From NCBI GenBank assembly GCA_029817715.1, contig JARUPY010000169.1, positions 41,179 through 105,178 on the forward strand: 64,000 nt of DNA. The letters are read 5' to 3'. This document shows, one piece after another, positions 32,400 to 43,500 of this stretch. Source of the DNA: Melastoma dodecandrum. Taxonomy: Eukaryota > Streptophyta > Magnoliopsida > Myrtales > Melastomataceae. How positions within the stretch are numbered: the first letter of the stretch is position 1; each line of letters opens with the position of its first letter. Made by a program: the position numbers and the translations under genes. A model generated the notes under the pieces. That model did no database searches. It was not told where the DNA came from and worked only from the letters and a program-made list of their open reading frames with translations.

Positions 32400-35300
32400 T
32401 TTACGAGAATGCTCCTGGTAAACGCGCATGGGCTTACAAAAGTGACCCTTGATACCTGCATAATTTAAGCAAAGAAACACTGTCCTTTTTCACCCGCATC
32501 ATTGTCTCAATCGGACGGGTCTTCTTATCGTAATTCCGTCATTCTAGTTGTTGTTTGGGATCTTGAGATTGAGAAGAGCTTGGATGCTGTGAGGCTGGCC
32601 TGCCCATTTGCAGAGTTGCGGAGCTTCTTCCTTTGAGATCCAGAGGCTTTCTCTGTTTTCACAGGATGGACTGGCTCCTCGTCTTCATCCATCGGTGAGA
32701 CAACCAGGACATACCTCTTTGTTCTGGGTAAATCACGGGTGTTTGGGCACAAGTTAATGAAAAATGAAACTCTAGGAGTTCCAGTAATGGACGGGACACT
32801 GGCCAACCCTCTGTGCGACAGAATCGCAACACGACGGATATATTTGATACGAACTTCACAGGAATTTGGAATGTGGTCGTCGGCAATTAAATGATGCAAA
32901 GGACAAATTGTATTCACAAATGAAAACAAAAGCTTACGGCTGTTAAAAAACGATGAAGGGATCAAAAGTAAAGTTGTGAAGGTTGTGGATTTGTAATTTG
33001 TAACTGACTCCGGATTTCCTTCAAAACACCTATCTTATGAGGATCACGGGTCATAATTACTCTCCTAGACTTCTTCACTGCAGACAGATGCTGTTGCCTC
33101 AGTGTTGCGTGGTGCCTTAGAAATGTGATTAACAACGCTGAGGTGCGATAGTGGCGAGACATCCCCTCTAATCATCGCATGGCTTTGGTAAGGCATAATG
33201 CAATGGTATCATCCCCTTACTAGAGTTCTATCCTCGCTGCTCGCGATTTCATAGCAGTAAACTAGAGATGATTTACTTTTAAGGTTTACAATCATCAGTT
33301 GTGTACTATGCAACTAGGGTTTGCACAATCAGTGGCTGTCTCCTTCTGCACCATAATCAAGTACGATCACAGCAAGCTTAGCACAATGAGTTTTGAAGCT
33401 TCCTGGAACACCACCATGGAGGAATTGCTGCCTTTGAGCCATATGGATGACTTAAAGGATTTTTCATCTGACATCAGCAAGGAGCATTTGAGGAGAATGT
33501 TTTTGAAATTTTCCAGGCAGAGAACACTACCAAAGGATATAAAGAGATTTGATAAGATCGCCTGAATAGCTTGTTTTCATATTTTCTTTTGTCTTCATAA
33601 CTGGCGCAACATTTTTTGTGCAGATGCTTCGTGCTTGAAGAGGAAAGCGTCGTTAACTTCTATCCAACAAGGATGGAAACTAAAGTTGACATTACCTGTC
33701 GAGAGGAGTAATATGGGCGAGCAACAACACAAGAAGGTTATGGGCGAGCAACAACACAAGAAGGTTATGGGCGAGCAACAACACAAGAAGGTTTCTAGGA
33801 GACCTTCTTTGCAACTCGGCGGGAAGATGACAACCGATCGAGAGACTGTTAAGTAGCGAGCAACTATTCCTGCTAAGTTCGCATCATGCCATCAAACAGA
33901 TAGCGACAAGCGTCCTATAGCCACCATGCAGCCTTGTCATAAGAAGATTTCTATTATCATCATCCTCATAGAGAGGATAAGGAGCCTCTTGTGCGAAGAT
34001 CATCTCCTACCTCGGTTATTCCTCAAAAGGATGTTCCAGACATCGTTCTTGGGCATGTCGTCTCTTCCGACTCCAGCCAAACTGATCCAGTAAAAATCCT
34101 GAAGCCTGCAACTGCAGATATGAGGGAGAGCATAGCCATTAGACCCTTTTTTCTTAGCAAGACCAGTCTCACCAACGATTCTAGTAAAATAGAGTTAAAT
34201 CGAGAATGCATTTTCGGTATTTCTGTATTCTGACCAATTTCTTCAATTTTAATTTCATTTTCCTTAAGTGATAGTCGCTCTATAAGCCTCTTGGAACGAA
34301 TTGTTCATCTATACATGTATGGAACTCTCTTCACAGCAAATTCCTATAACTTCATTGTTTTCAATACATTTGACATTATCCCGACCATTACTTGAAATTG
34401 GTTCGGGGAAAAGCAATCTGTGGATAGATAAGATTAACAGTTTCGGATGGCTGTATGTTTGCCAATCCATCATTGGTTCCTTCGACCTGAACACTCATAT
34501 TTCCATACATTATTTCAGATTTCTCCCCCATGGACATCTGCATTTACAGAGTTTCTAATAACTTTTTTACTTGTTCCACCAATCTTCTCCTACTGTGATC
34601 GTTTTAAAAAGGTGTTCACTCGAAAAACAAACGTGTCAGGATTATCTGGCCATGGCCACGAACTGTAGGGGTTCAATTTTGGGAATCTTATCGTGGTCGC
34701 CAATCTTTGATAATACGCAATTGTTCTTACAGAAAAGACTTACAGATCGAAACAAAAACATTAACCTTAAAATAATTCACAATTGGAATCTGGAGTTCAG
34801 AGGGAAGAAGCTTAAACACGATATAAAGAAAATGGAGAATTTAAGTCTTCTAAACTTTTGATGACCGTTAGCTTTATTTATACTAAACTGACGACTGTCA
34901 CACGAGAAACAGTGTCTTGGAATGTTGCTATAACCGTTGATGATTGTGTGTCCGGTCGTGGAGGTGAGGAGACTTGGGTGGTCTATAAATTTCATGTCCA
35001 ACAGTCGTGGGTAGTCGTTTCCGAGTTACTTGATCGTGCTCGATCCCCCTTGGTCGCCCGTAGTCTTCGCTCGCTTATTGACTTGTGCTTGACAAAATCT
35101 GTTGCTCGTTCGCTGTATTCACTTGCTTGTCAGATGTTAGGCCGCTGCTCATATTTCGAGGTGATTGCTCACTTTTGTGTGTTTGCCAACAAGGATGGAG
35201 TAGTTGCCGCGCGGAGCTAGCTGAGAGTGGACGTCAGAGACCTTATTAACGAAGCAACCCCTAATATCTTACATGTACTCTAACTGATCCCGAATCCCTT

Positions 35301-35450
35301 GGCTTCGGCCTGACAAGATCATGGAGATCACCTCCTCGCTCAAGGCTTGGATCAGCAACTTGTATTTTTCCGTTTGGGATGGGAAACGATTGCCTACCCT
35401 AGGTGGAATTAATTCTTCCCAAATGCGGCAAAACCGCTTGTTGCCAGTTA
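32400..35450. other. Intergenic region with unassigned open frames and a minisatellite
   Basis: Open stretches occur on the minus strand (32525-32965, 146 codons, and 32962-33162, 66 codons, opening MSRHYRTSALLITFL). On the plus strand they lie at 33299-33565 (88 codons) and 33991-34233. The plus-strand one opens near MSFEASWNTTMEELLPLSHM and looks moderately protein-like. I recognise none of them, they do not join through convincing splice sites, and they may be pieces of a decayed gene or element. The 27-base tandem repeat at 33713-33793 lies among them. No transposon ends were seen. Confidence 0.35.
33713..33793. repeat. Minisatellite, three exact 27-bp units
   Basis: Units at 33713-33739, 33740-33766 and 33767-33793 are identical. 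Each begins ATGGGCGAGCAACAACACAA and, in the open plus-strand frame, encodes MGEQQHKKV. The unit length is a multiple of three and the units are identical. This suggests a recent slippage or unequal-exchange event. Confidence 0.92.
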
Positions 35451-36110
35451 AAATTTAGATTAGTTTGACTTTCGTAATTACTAAAATTAATAATTTATTA
35501 CTCATAAAAAATACCCATGATTAATTATATAATAAAAAATATCAGTTAAAATTTCTTAAAAATACTTTTTGTAAAACTTATAATAATTTGTGTTGAAAAA
35601 GAAAATATATAGTATGCCACACTTTCATTTTTAAATTCGAGACAACTGGCGTTGACTACTGTACAACAATCGGTAAAAACTCTAATAATTCTGAAAAATA
35701 ATTATGACTAGTTTAAAAGTTTAAAAGATGTAACAAATACATAGCATAATTAATTAGAGAAAAAAAAAGAAATGGAAAGATGATTGTTTTTGGCTTTTAT
35801 TATAAAATATATGAATACTATAACTATTTTTATATATTATATTACAATAATAATCATGTTAATTAATTAATTTTCTTCATGAGGAAATTCTTCTAATTTG
35901 TATAGGCTAGTAATAAAACTCTAATTTTTAGACAGGTTCACAAATTATCTACAAATTCAACCTATTTTTAAAAATTTCAATTACTATTTTTATATTATAT
36001 AAAAATCAGATTAAAAACTATATTTCAATGACTATTTTTCAGCATAACTGATTACATTTCAATATTTCATGTATAATTAAATATTAATTTTTTGAAATAA
36101 GAGTAGTAGT
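35451..36110. other. A+T-rich intergenic spacer
   Basis: Strongly A+T-rich, with many ATATAT, TTAATTAATTAA and poly-A stretches and no gene. It could be a decayed element or a scaffold-attachment-like tract; nothing specific can be supported. Confidence 0.4.
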
Positions 36111-36257
36111 AACTATAATGCCGACTGGGCGGGACAAGCTCGAATCAACAACACCAGAGTTGTATATTTAACTGAATCTCCGTGTCTCAACAAAATTCCT
36201 TGGAAACATTCAAACAGAAGATCGAAAATCACAAAAGAGGAAACCATCCAACAAAGC

Positions 36258-37463
36258 CTAATGATCTCCGGGCATGCTCTTGATGATGTCTGAATCGCCT
36301 GATAAAGAGAAAGGAACAAAAGGGTAAAAGGCATTAAGATTCGTCTTGAAGTTGCAATGTACATACAAAGATTGTATTTACATGTTTCTTCAGAAATTTA
36401 TTGTTACCTGGATCGATAATACTGAGACAGCATACCCTGTAGTACTTTCCACAAGCCGTGCCCAAGTCCACGTTGTCTGACATTGATAAGTTCTACTCTG
36501 TTATGCTAAACCCCATACGATGATAATGTATACTTATGAACAAAGAGACTAACAATGTGTAGAGATAAATAAAAAGAACAGCCAGATGTATTGGGACAAC
36601 TTCAATCGAGTACTTCCAGGAAACACCAAAGATCTTCCTGTCAGGGTAACCTTTCTTTCTACCGAGTATATCACCGCAGGATAACCTTGTAATTACATCC
36701 TTTGGCATTACAACAGGATAACCACTTATCCTATACCAATACAGAATTAAGTGATCCTAGCATCTAAATTGCATAAGATCTTGAGGTTTGGACACCACAA
36801 CGACTTCCCAGCAACTTCCCATTAGGAGAATAGCACCCAAATTCCATTTAAGCTACACTAGGATAAGTTATTGATGAATGGGTCGACAAACAATGTGATG
36901 CACAGAAGGAATCAGCAATAGCAATAATGTGATTACCTAATAACACTTCCAAAGCACACCTAAGCATTGGAAACCAAAAATGCCGAGGTAATGGCAAGAG
37001 GGGACTTACTCCCATTGTAGTGGTGAACTCCAACCTTGGCCAACATAGCATAGTACTCGATCTCGGATTTCCGAAGAGGGGGGCAGTTATTGGAAATGAT
37101 CACCAACTTGGCTGAAGCAAACGAGAGAAACAAATCCCCATCAACATAACATCCTTAATCATCTAACAGATCATCGAAACGGCCGACACAAGCCTAACAA
37201 GAGAAAATCGAATACAAAGGACACTCCGTCAGTACCTTTGGAGTTCCTGATGGTCTTGAGCACCGTCTTGTAACCGAGGGTGTACTTCCCGCTCTTCATC
37301 ACCAGAGCGAGCCTGTTGTTGATGCTCTCATGCGTCTTCTTCTGCAAAATGAAAAAACCAAACCGAACCAAAGGCTCGAATCAAGCAATAATAGTACCAA
37401 CTCCCGCATGAGATGATGTTGGCTGGGTTTGAGGGAGCTTACGGTCTTCTTGGCGGCCACCAT
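36258..37463 (-). CDS. RPL30: 60S ribosomal protein eL30, five exons
   Basis: Exons on the minus strand are 37443-37463 (MVAAKKT), 37236-37341, 37010-37111, 36408-36476 and 36258-36298 (TAG at 36258-36260). All have GT-AG borders. Together they give 339 bases, 112 residues plus stop, the same length as plant eL30. The protein contains [60 protein letters not shown] and [20 protein letters not shown], the single L30e fold of the 60S subunit. No lesion is visible and every splice site is standard, so it is probably active. The promoter shows ribosomal-protein-type elements on the upstream side (37517-37591). It is the only clearly intact housekeeping gene in the right half of the window. Confidence 0.96.
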
Positions 37464-37516
37464 GGCTGGTTCCTCCTCTTACTCGTCAGCTGACGGCGTT
37501 TGATACTGCAGGGGGG

Positions 37517-37524
37517 AAACCCTA
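37517..37524. promoter_or_regulatory. Telo-box upstream of eL30
   Basis: AAACCCTA lies 54 bases upstream of the ATG, close to the expected transcription start. Telo-boxes near the start site are usual in plant ribosomal protein genes. Confidence 0.7.
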
Positions 37525-37545
37525 GTTCAGGGAAAGAGGGAAGGG

Positions 37546-37553
37546 CTTTTATA
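37546..37553 (-). promoter_or_regulatory. TATA box of eL30
   Basis: TATAAAAG on the minus strand, about 83-90 bases upstream of the ATG, would place the transcription start next to the telo-box. Confidence 0.6.
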
Positions 37554-37585
37554 CGAAGGCAGGCAGTCCCTAGGGCTCGTTTTGT

Positions 37586-37591
37586 TGGGCC
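37586..37591. promoter_or_regulatory. Site II element upstream of eL30
   Basis: TGGGCC (TCP-binding site II core) lies just upstream of the TATA box. Pairing of site II with a telo-box is the known co-regulation code of plant ribosomal protein genes. Confidence 0.6.
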
Positions 37592-37599
37592 TAAGCATG

Positions 37600-39264
37600 G
37601 CTCTTCTTGTATTTAAATCACTCTTATGGTTTTTTCTTTAATAAAATTCGGCTGAAAAATTTAAATTATTCAAAATAATAAATTCATTAACATAAAAAGT
37701 TCCTAAAAAAATTTAAAATAAAATATTAAAATCGTCAATTTTATGGATACATTAAAGGACCTACGGATTCCTAAATTGACATGGATCACTTCTATGACCT
37801 GCCAAAAATATACAATAATATTAGTCAAATGACAAGTACGGCAGCTCAAGTACGTGTAACCAATCACCCATAACCTTCCTTGACGTATATCAAAATCGAG
37901 ACCTCGTCTCAAAATTTCAACATACACCGTTGCGTTTCCAATTTCTCAAGGATCGCAACTAAGTTATTTCCAACGGCATCCGAGAACGTCGCATTTTCAG
38001 CCTACGCACGCCCGCCACGCAACATTCCGCTACCACGGATCAATCCATCCGGGTGTGTTAAACCACGGAACTTCCCTCCATGCCTTAGCTTTTCGCCAAA
38101 CATTTCCAGTCAACTAGGATGTCCAATACACCATTCCGAGGGTGGATTTCTCATGTCCAAACCCTTCTCATATCCGCTTCATAAGGCAGCCCCATGGGCG
38201 TGTCAATGTACCGTCGTAAACTTTCATTCCGATCACGATACGTGGGTCGTTCGATCACTTTCATTTATTCGTGCATTCCGCACTTAATAAACCCTCCTCT
38301 CACCGAGGAGTATCAACTCCGGACCGGCTATGAGCAACCATAAAAAGTCCCCTTTTCGGCCCATGTTCATTCAATAACATTATCCAATATTCGTAAGTTC
38401 GCATCCACGAATGTTCATACTTGTCCGCAACCATCTCATTTGGTGTTTTAACCTTTCCTTTTCTCAACACCGATGGACCAGCCCGTCCATCTCCATTCGC
38501 ACTAATCCCGGGCCTCAATTATATGCCAAGGTATACACTCCGAATGGGCAGCCACGTACCCGCATGAACATACGCAAAAGACAGTCCGTTTTTCAGCCCA
38601 ATACACACACAAACCGGGAAGATTTACTCTCGAACAGCCCATATTCATCATGAGCATCCGTTCATAACTCAATACAATCTCAACCTCAAGCACACGGATG
38701 AGTTCCCGCATGGCCAGCCCCCGCACGATTGTCATCCGACATATAAATGCTCAACCGCGAATCACCGCCCAGCCCACACGCGGAGCGAATCAACTCATTC
38801 GTCGCATAACCGGAGGTTCGGAGTGCCATCTCCTACCATCCCAAGGGTCTGGCCATCCCCTTTCCCTCACCCAACAACATATTCACAGCAAGCAAAACTC
38901 AAGGCAAACGAGTTTTATAGCCGTTTCACAAGAAGAAAAACGAAAGGGGATCGAGTACCGTACCTTTCTTCTTCTTCGGAGCAAAACCGCTCTAATTCTT
39001 TCCTTCTCCAAGCGACCTCTCCACGAAGGGGTCTCCTCACGCTCTTCTTTGACGCTAGCCCTTCCGTTTCACTCCTTGGATTGTTCGCTGAATCAGCCCA
39101 CCGGACCAGCCCCTTCTTCTTTTCTCTTCTTCTTCTTTTCTCTTTTCTTCTTCTCCTTCTTCCTTTTCTCCCTTAGTTGGGGACGTCCATCTGCCCCTTT
39201 TTCTTCCTTTTTTCAGCCCTCCTAGGCTAGTATCCCATAATGATGACAAGTAGGGCCCCACCAT
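37600..39264. other. Repeat-like, non-coding region (possible LTR remnant)
   Basis: From about 37900 to 39250 the base composition shifts to C-rich text without a credible gene. On the minus strand it resembles an LTR leader (purine-rich run, then GTGAATATGTTGTTGGGTGAG). A 60-base polypyrimidine tract of TTCTTCTTTTCT type lies at 39113-39172. I could not find TG...CA ends or a duplication, so its nature is open. Confidence 0.35.
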
Positions 39265-39596
39265 CCATATCGCTCAAGATCTTTTGTCTCTACCCGGACC
39301 CGATGAAAAAATGGGATCACTTCTTATGGACTTGTTGAGAATGACTCTGATCTAGTTCAGGGCCTATTAGAAGTAGAAGACGCTCTGGTGGGATCCTCGC
39401 GGACAAAAAAAGATTCCAGTCAGTTTGATAATAATCGAGTGACATTGTTTCTTCGGTCCAAACCAAGGAATCCCTTAGATATGATGCAAAATGGATCTTG
39501 TTCTATCGTTGATCAGATATTTCTCCATGAAAAATACGAATCGGAGTTTGAAGAGGGGAAGGAGAAGGAGTCCTCGACCCGCAACAGATAGATGGC
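39265..39596 (+). pseudogene. ycf2: Nuclear plastid DNA insertion (NUPT), ycf2 fragment
   Basis: The translation has [14 protein letters not shown], then after a one-base shift [53 protein letters not shown] and [13 protein letters not shown]. This runs in the order of the middle of plastid Ycf2. It is a fragment of about 110 codons in a nuclear context, with at least two frame changes and many substitutions, so it is an old transfer and not expressed. Upstream and downstream borders are approximate. Confidence 0.88.
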
Positions 39597-40197
39597 CCCA
39601 TTAGCACTAATTAACTGCGTTTAATTATGGCTAATAATCCAACTTTGTTATCCAATTCCTTAATCACTATTTTGTCTTATTTGACTAGCTTAGTTGTGCT
39701 CCTAAACTTGTAGGATTTGCGGCCAAATTTCAGCCACAAACCCACACGAAAGTGGGTTGTCTGCGGGCGACATCGAGGGGAATTCGAGGCAACCTTTGCG
39801 CCCTTCGACTACTCCTTTCTCCGCTTTACATTATTCACTTTTCCTCCACATTTGGGGCTGAAAATACCTTTGAATTTCTTACCATAATCGATTCGGTTCT
39901 CAATCATCACGTTAAGTACGTTTTAACCGTAATAACCCCAAGCCTATCGTCATAACAATAAAAATGTCAATCTGTCGCTTAAAAGGATATTTCCAAATAT
40001 TACTCCTTCTCTTAAGAGGCTATCCATATTGCTGATGGAAGTGCCTTTGGGCGTTGGACATTATTCTTGAATATCATTCGCACCATTCTATTCTTACGGA
40101 TTCAAACGGTCTATTAACCATTCCGGACTCAATTTTACAATCATGCCCCATGTACAACTCTATTTACATTCATATGGTTATTACAATACAAACCAAA
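39597..40197. other. Intergenic spacer, no gene seen
   Basis: Contains short A+T-rich and C-rich stretches, with no open frame of note. A CGTAATAACCCC phrase near 39929 resembles a mutated LTR start but has no partner. Confidence 0.3.
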
Positions 40198-40364
40198 AAT
40201 TCCAGGATCGGGCCTCTAATCAATTAATATGATAATATGATGATTTTTTAAGAAAGGAGCACTACTTAATTAATTTTTAAATTCCAGGATCGGGCCTCTA
40301 ATCAATTAATATGATAATATGATGATTTTTTAAAACTAGGAGCATTACTTAATTAATTTTTTAC
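40198..40364. repeat. 82-bp tandem direct duplication
   Basis: Two adjacent copies start at 40198 and 40280. Both contain AATTCCAGGATCGGGCCTCT, ATGATAATATGATGATTTTT and a TTACTTAATTAATTTTT-like end. They differ only near the ...TTTTTTAAG/AAACTAGGAGCA segment. The pair ends about 180 bases before the SERRATE-like start codon. Confidence 0.9.
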
Positions 40365-40544
40365 GGACACGTGTTTATCCTTTCAAACGGAGAACAGCGT
40401 CCTGGGCCGTTTGGGCGCTCAAAATCTTTCACCCGGACGGTTCGGACCGCACGGTCACCGGCTCAGCTCGTCCGTCTCGTCTCTCTAACAGGCTTTGCCT
40501 GCCTCCCCATTTCTCTCTCTCCTAGGGCTCGATTACAAAACTCC

Positions 40545-43500
40545 ATGGCTGACGTCATCGGCTCTCCTCCTCCCCCAGCTACGGACTCATCTCCCCCGCA
40601 TCCGTCCGCCCCGAGGATTTTGAGGGTGCCGATGCCGAGAAACCCCACTGCCGATCCTCCACCTGACACTCTGCTCTCCCCCTCGCCCGCGCCTCCTCCT
40701 GCCACCTCGTCACCGCGAGCGGAGGGACGACAGGGAAATCGACATCAGGCCTCCCAATCGGTCCCGCGCCAACCGAAAGGGATAACCTCTCTCCCCTCCT
40801 CCTAGGGAACAGGGGTTATCAGAGGAGAGGTGGAGGGAGTAGGATCAGTCCTCCTCCTCCCGATGGTTATAGAGGCCCCAACACTGAGAGGAGGCGGTCG
40901 CCGTTCCCTCTCATATAATATACGGTCGCGGAGAGGGGTCGATGGTGGATACGAGGGGACCGACACGGCGACCGCAGGTATACTTAGAGTTCTTGTTATC
41001 GAGGGTCTCTTGGTGTTATGTTAGTTGCGAGTCTTGTTAGATGTCGTCCTTGGTTTGGGGGGCAGGGAATCGCATGTTATTGTTCGCTTGGGTGTGTGTT
41101 TTGTTTGTAGTTAACATATAAGATGTAATTTGCTTTAGCTTTTGAGGTCTGTTGGCTGTTAACCACCACTGGAACCTTGCTATAATGCGCTGAAAGATGA
41201 GGAAACAAAAATTTTTTGGTTGAGTAGATCTGCTAGAGTTGGTTTCATGGACTAGTAGGTGTTTAATTTGCACCCATCCAGTTTTCAGTACAAATATACA
41301 ATGGCCTTAGAATATTTTATGTAAGTTAGTATTGTACATGCTCTAAATTACTTTTGAGTTCCACACATGTGATGTCTTCATTTTTCATTCCCACTCGTAT
41401 CTGACTTAGGCTTTCCTTTGTCCTTCAGTTTTGCTGGTGGAGATAGTGCTAAAAGAGCATTCTCATGTTTAAATATTTTTTAATATGACCATTTCCCTCC
41501 CCTTGCTTGGTCTGGGTTTGGGTACGATATCTTTGATCGTGACTTGGGTGGCAGGTATGATCGTTATATGGGACGTGGTGGAGTTTATATCTCGTGAACC
41601 ACCTGGTAAGCAGAGTGGACCTTCTTTGAAGCACTGTCTAGTTGGATGCTTCTGTTTTGAATGGTTCATCCTGTGTTCTTTAATACAACATTGTAACCCT
41701 TTTTGATTTCCTCACAACATTGTCGATGGCGATACTCTTTTTTCTGGGCACGTTCTCTATCAGTGTCGACATCATTTGTGAGTTTGAGTTAGACGTTATT
41801 CTCCGGACATTGCAGATTGGGTTATGAGTCGAGGTGGATATAGGGATCCTCCAGGACCCATGAGCAACCAAAGGTGACTTTGACTTGTTTTTCCCCTGCC
41901 ATCTGTCAACAACTTTTTCCTACTGTTGCTTCATGTTTATGCTATTAGTTTTATCTAGTAAATCTGTAAACGCGCTTGCTTGTGGCCTCTGTGCCTTTAA
42001 TGTTTTACACTATTCTTACATCTGTTCTTGAGAATTCTTGCTTGGTGACGTTGCACTTGGTTCCAAATCTACGACTAGTTCATAATTTAGATTTCTGCTT
42101 TTATTTTTAACACACTTGTTCATGGTCGTGCGGTGTTCGACCATTTAAAGTGCAAAACCCAGTTGTGCTTTTCTGACGTCACTGCTCCAGTATGGTAATG
42201 ATGAGGTGGCATTAGAAATTGAATGAAGGGATCTATGCCAGTCAGCGTCAGACAATGTACTGGTGTTTTCTGCCAGAAACACTGGTTCTGCTTTGTAGCT
42301 GAGGAGAGTTTGGGGACGTTGATGTGATATTATCTGTCATTCTACCTCAATATTCATCAACCTCTCCTCAGCTCCAAAACTGTTTTCTTGCATAGTTGGA
42401 ATGGATCTGTTGTCCACAGCACTGCGTAGATTCAAAGCATTCTGAGTCCCATGACATGGATCGTGGATCATAGTCTGCTGTCGATGGCTAGCACCTCTTT
42501 TACCAGCATGGACGAGGAGGAATACCATTATCATTCATACTGGGGTGCTATGTACTTTTAGCTTCTCATGGGTATATCCATGGAGGATTCATAATATCGG
42601 GCTTGCTATAATTACCTTAAAACCAGAGTTTTATGTGCTTGTATGCTGTGTTTGGAATCGAGAGAAAGGAAAAAGAAAAGAAAACTTTTGAACGAAAGAG
42701 AGAAGAGTTTCTTGGGGCAAGAGCTTTCCTTTCTTTTTCTTTTCCTTTTCCATCGAAAACAAACACAGCCGTAGTGTATCTTTGTCTTTGGATTCTCGTA
42801 AAAGAGTGTTGTTAAGGCTTCAAATAAGGAAACTATAATGCTACAGTTGAAACATTGTTCATGTATAGCTTGGAAGATGCATGAAGGAAAATCTGAAACC
42901 GCAGTCCTCTTGCAGGGAGGGGTTGTATGAAATATAAGCAAATCATTCAGGAACTAGATGGGTGGGGGAAGATGATGTGTTACCCTCAGATAAGCTGAAC
43001 GCAGGTATGCAATCGATACACATTTTTTATTGCTCTGTGATTATTCCAGCAAATCATCTTCCCTTCTGAGCTCTGAGATTAATAACCTCAGGCAACTTCA
43101 AGTACCATGAGTACCAAAACTGAGTACATAAACTAAACAGATAACAAGCATACTTCGATGCTCATAAAGATGAAGAGTGGTATGTGCAACCTTCAGCTCC
43201 AGGTCTTCCAATCGACCTAACATCCCAACCTAAGGAAGGTGCTTTTGCAGGTTGAAGGGACAAATACCATCCTAACGAATTTGATTGGCGTCATAGAAAG
43301 GTACCGCTCCAGCCAAAATAATATTACTGTGCTTAAGCTGATTCAGTTGGATATCCAGTGGCTGCTGACATGACATAATATGCTTCAAACAATTAACAGG
43401 AGGAACGAGATTGCATCGTACAAGCCGCTAAAGGAATTTTTACTGGAGTTGCAAAGTGGAACATTGGACTTGTGAGAGATTCTGCTTCCCTTGGTCATTC

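Noticed and set aside
32525..33162. Possible minus-strand gene after the pseudokinase
   Set aside because: Two adjacent open stretches, but no convincing splice pair and no recognised family. Described only as part of the intergenic region.
34858..35220. 120-codon open frame on the plus strand
   Set aside because: No domain, no splice partners and no likeness to a known protein.
38698..39225. 175-codon open frame on the plus strand
   Set aside because: Low-complexity Phe/Ser/Leu tail from a polypyrimidine tract and no family likeness.
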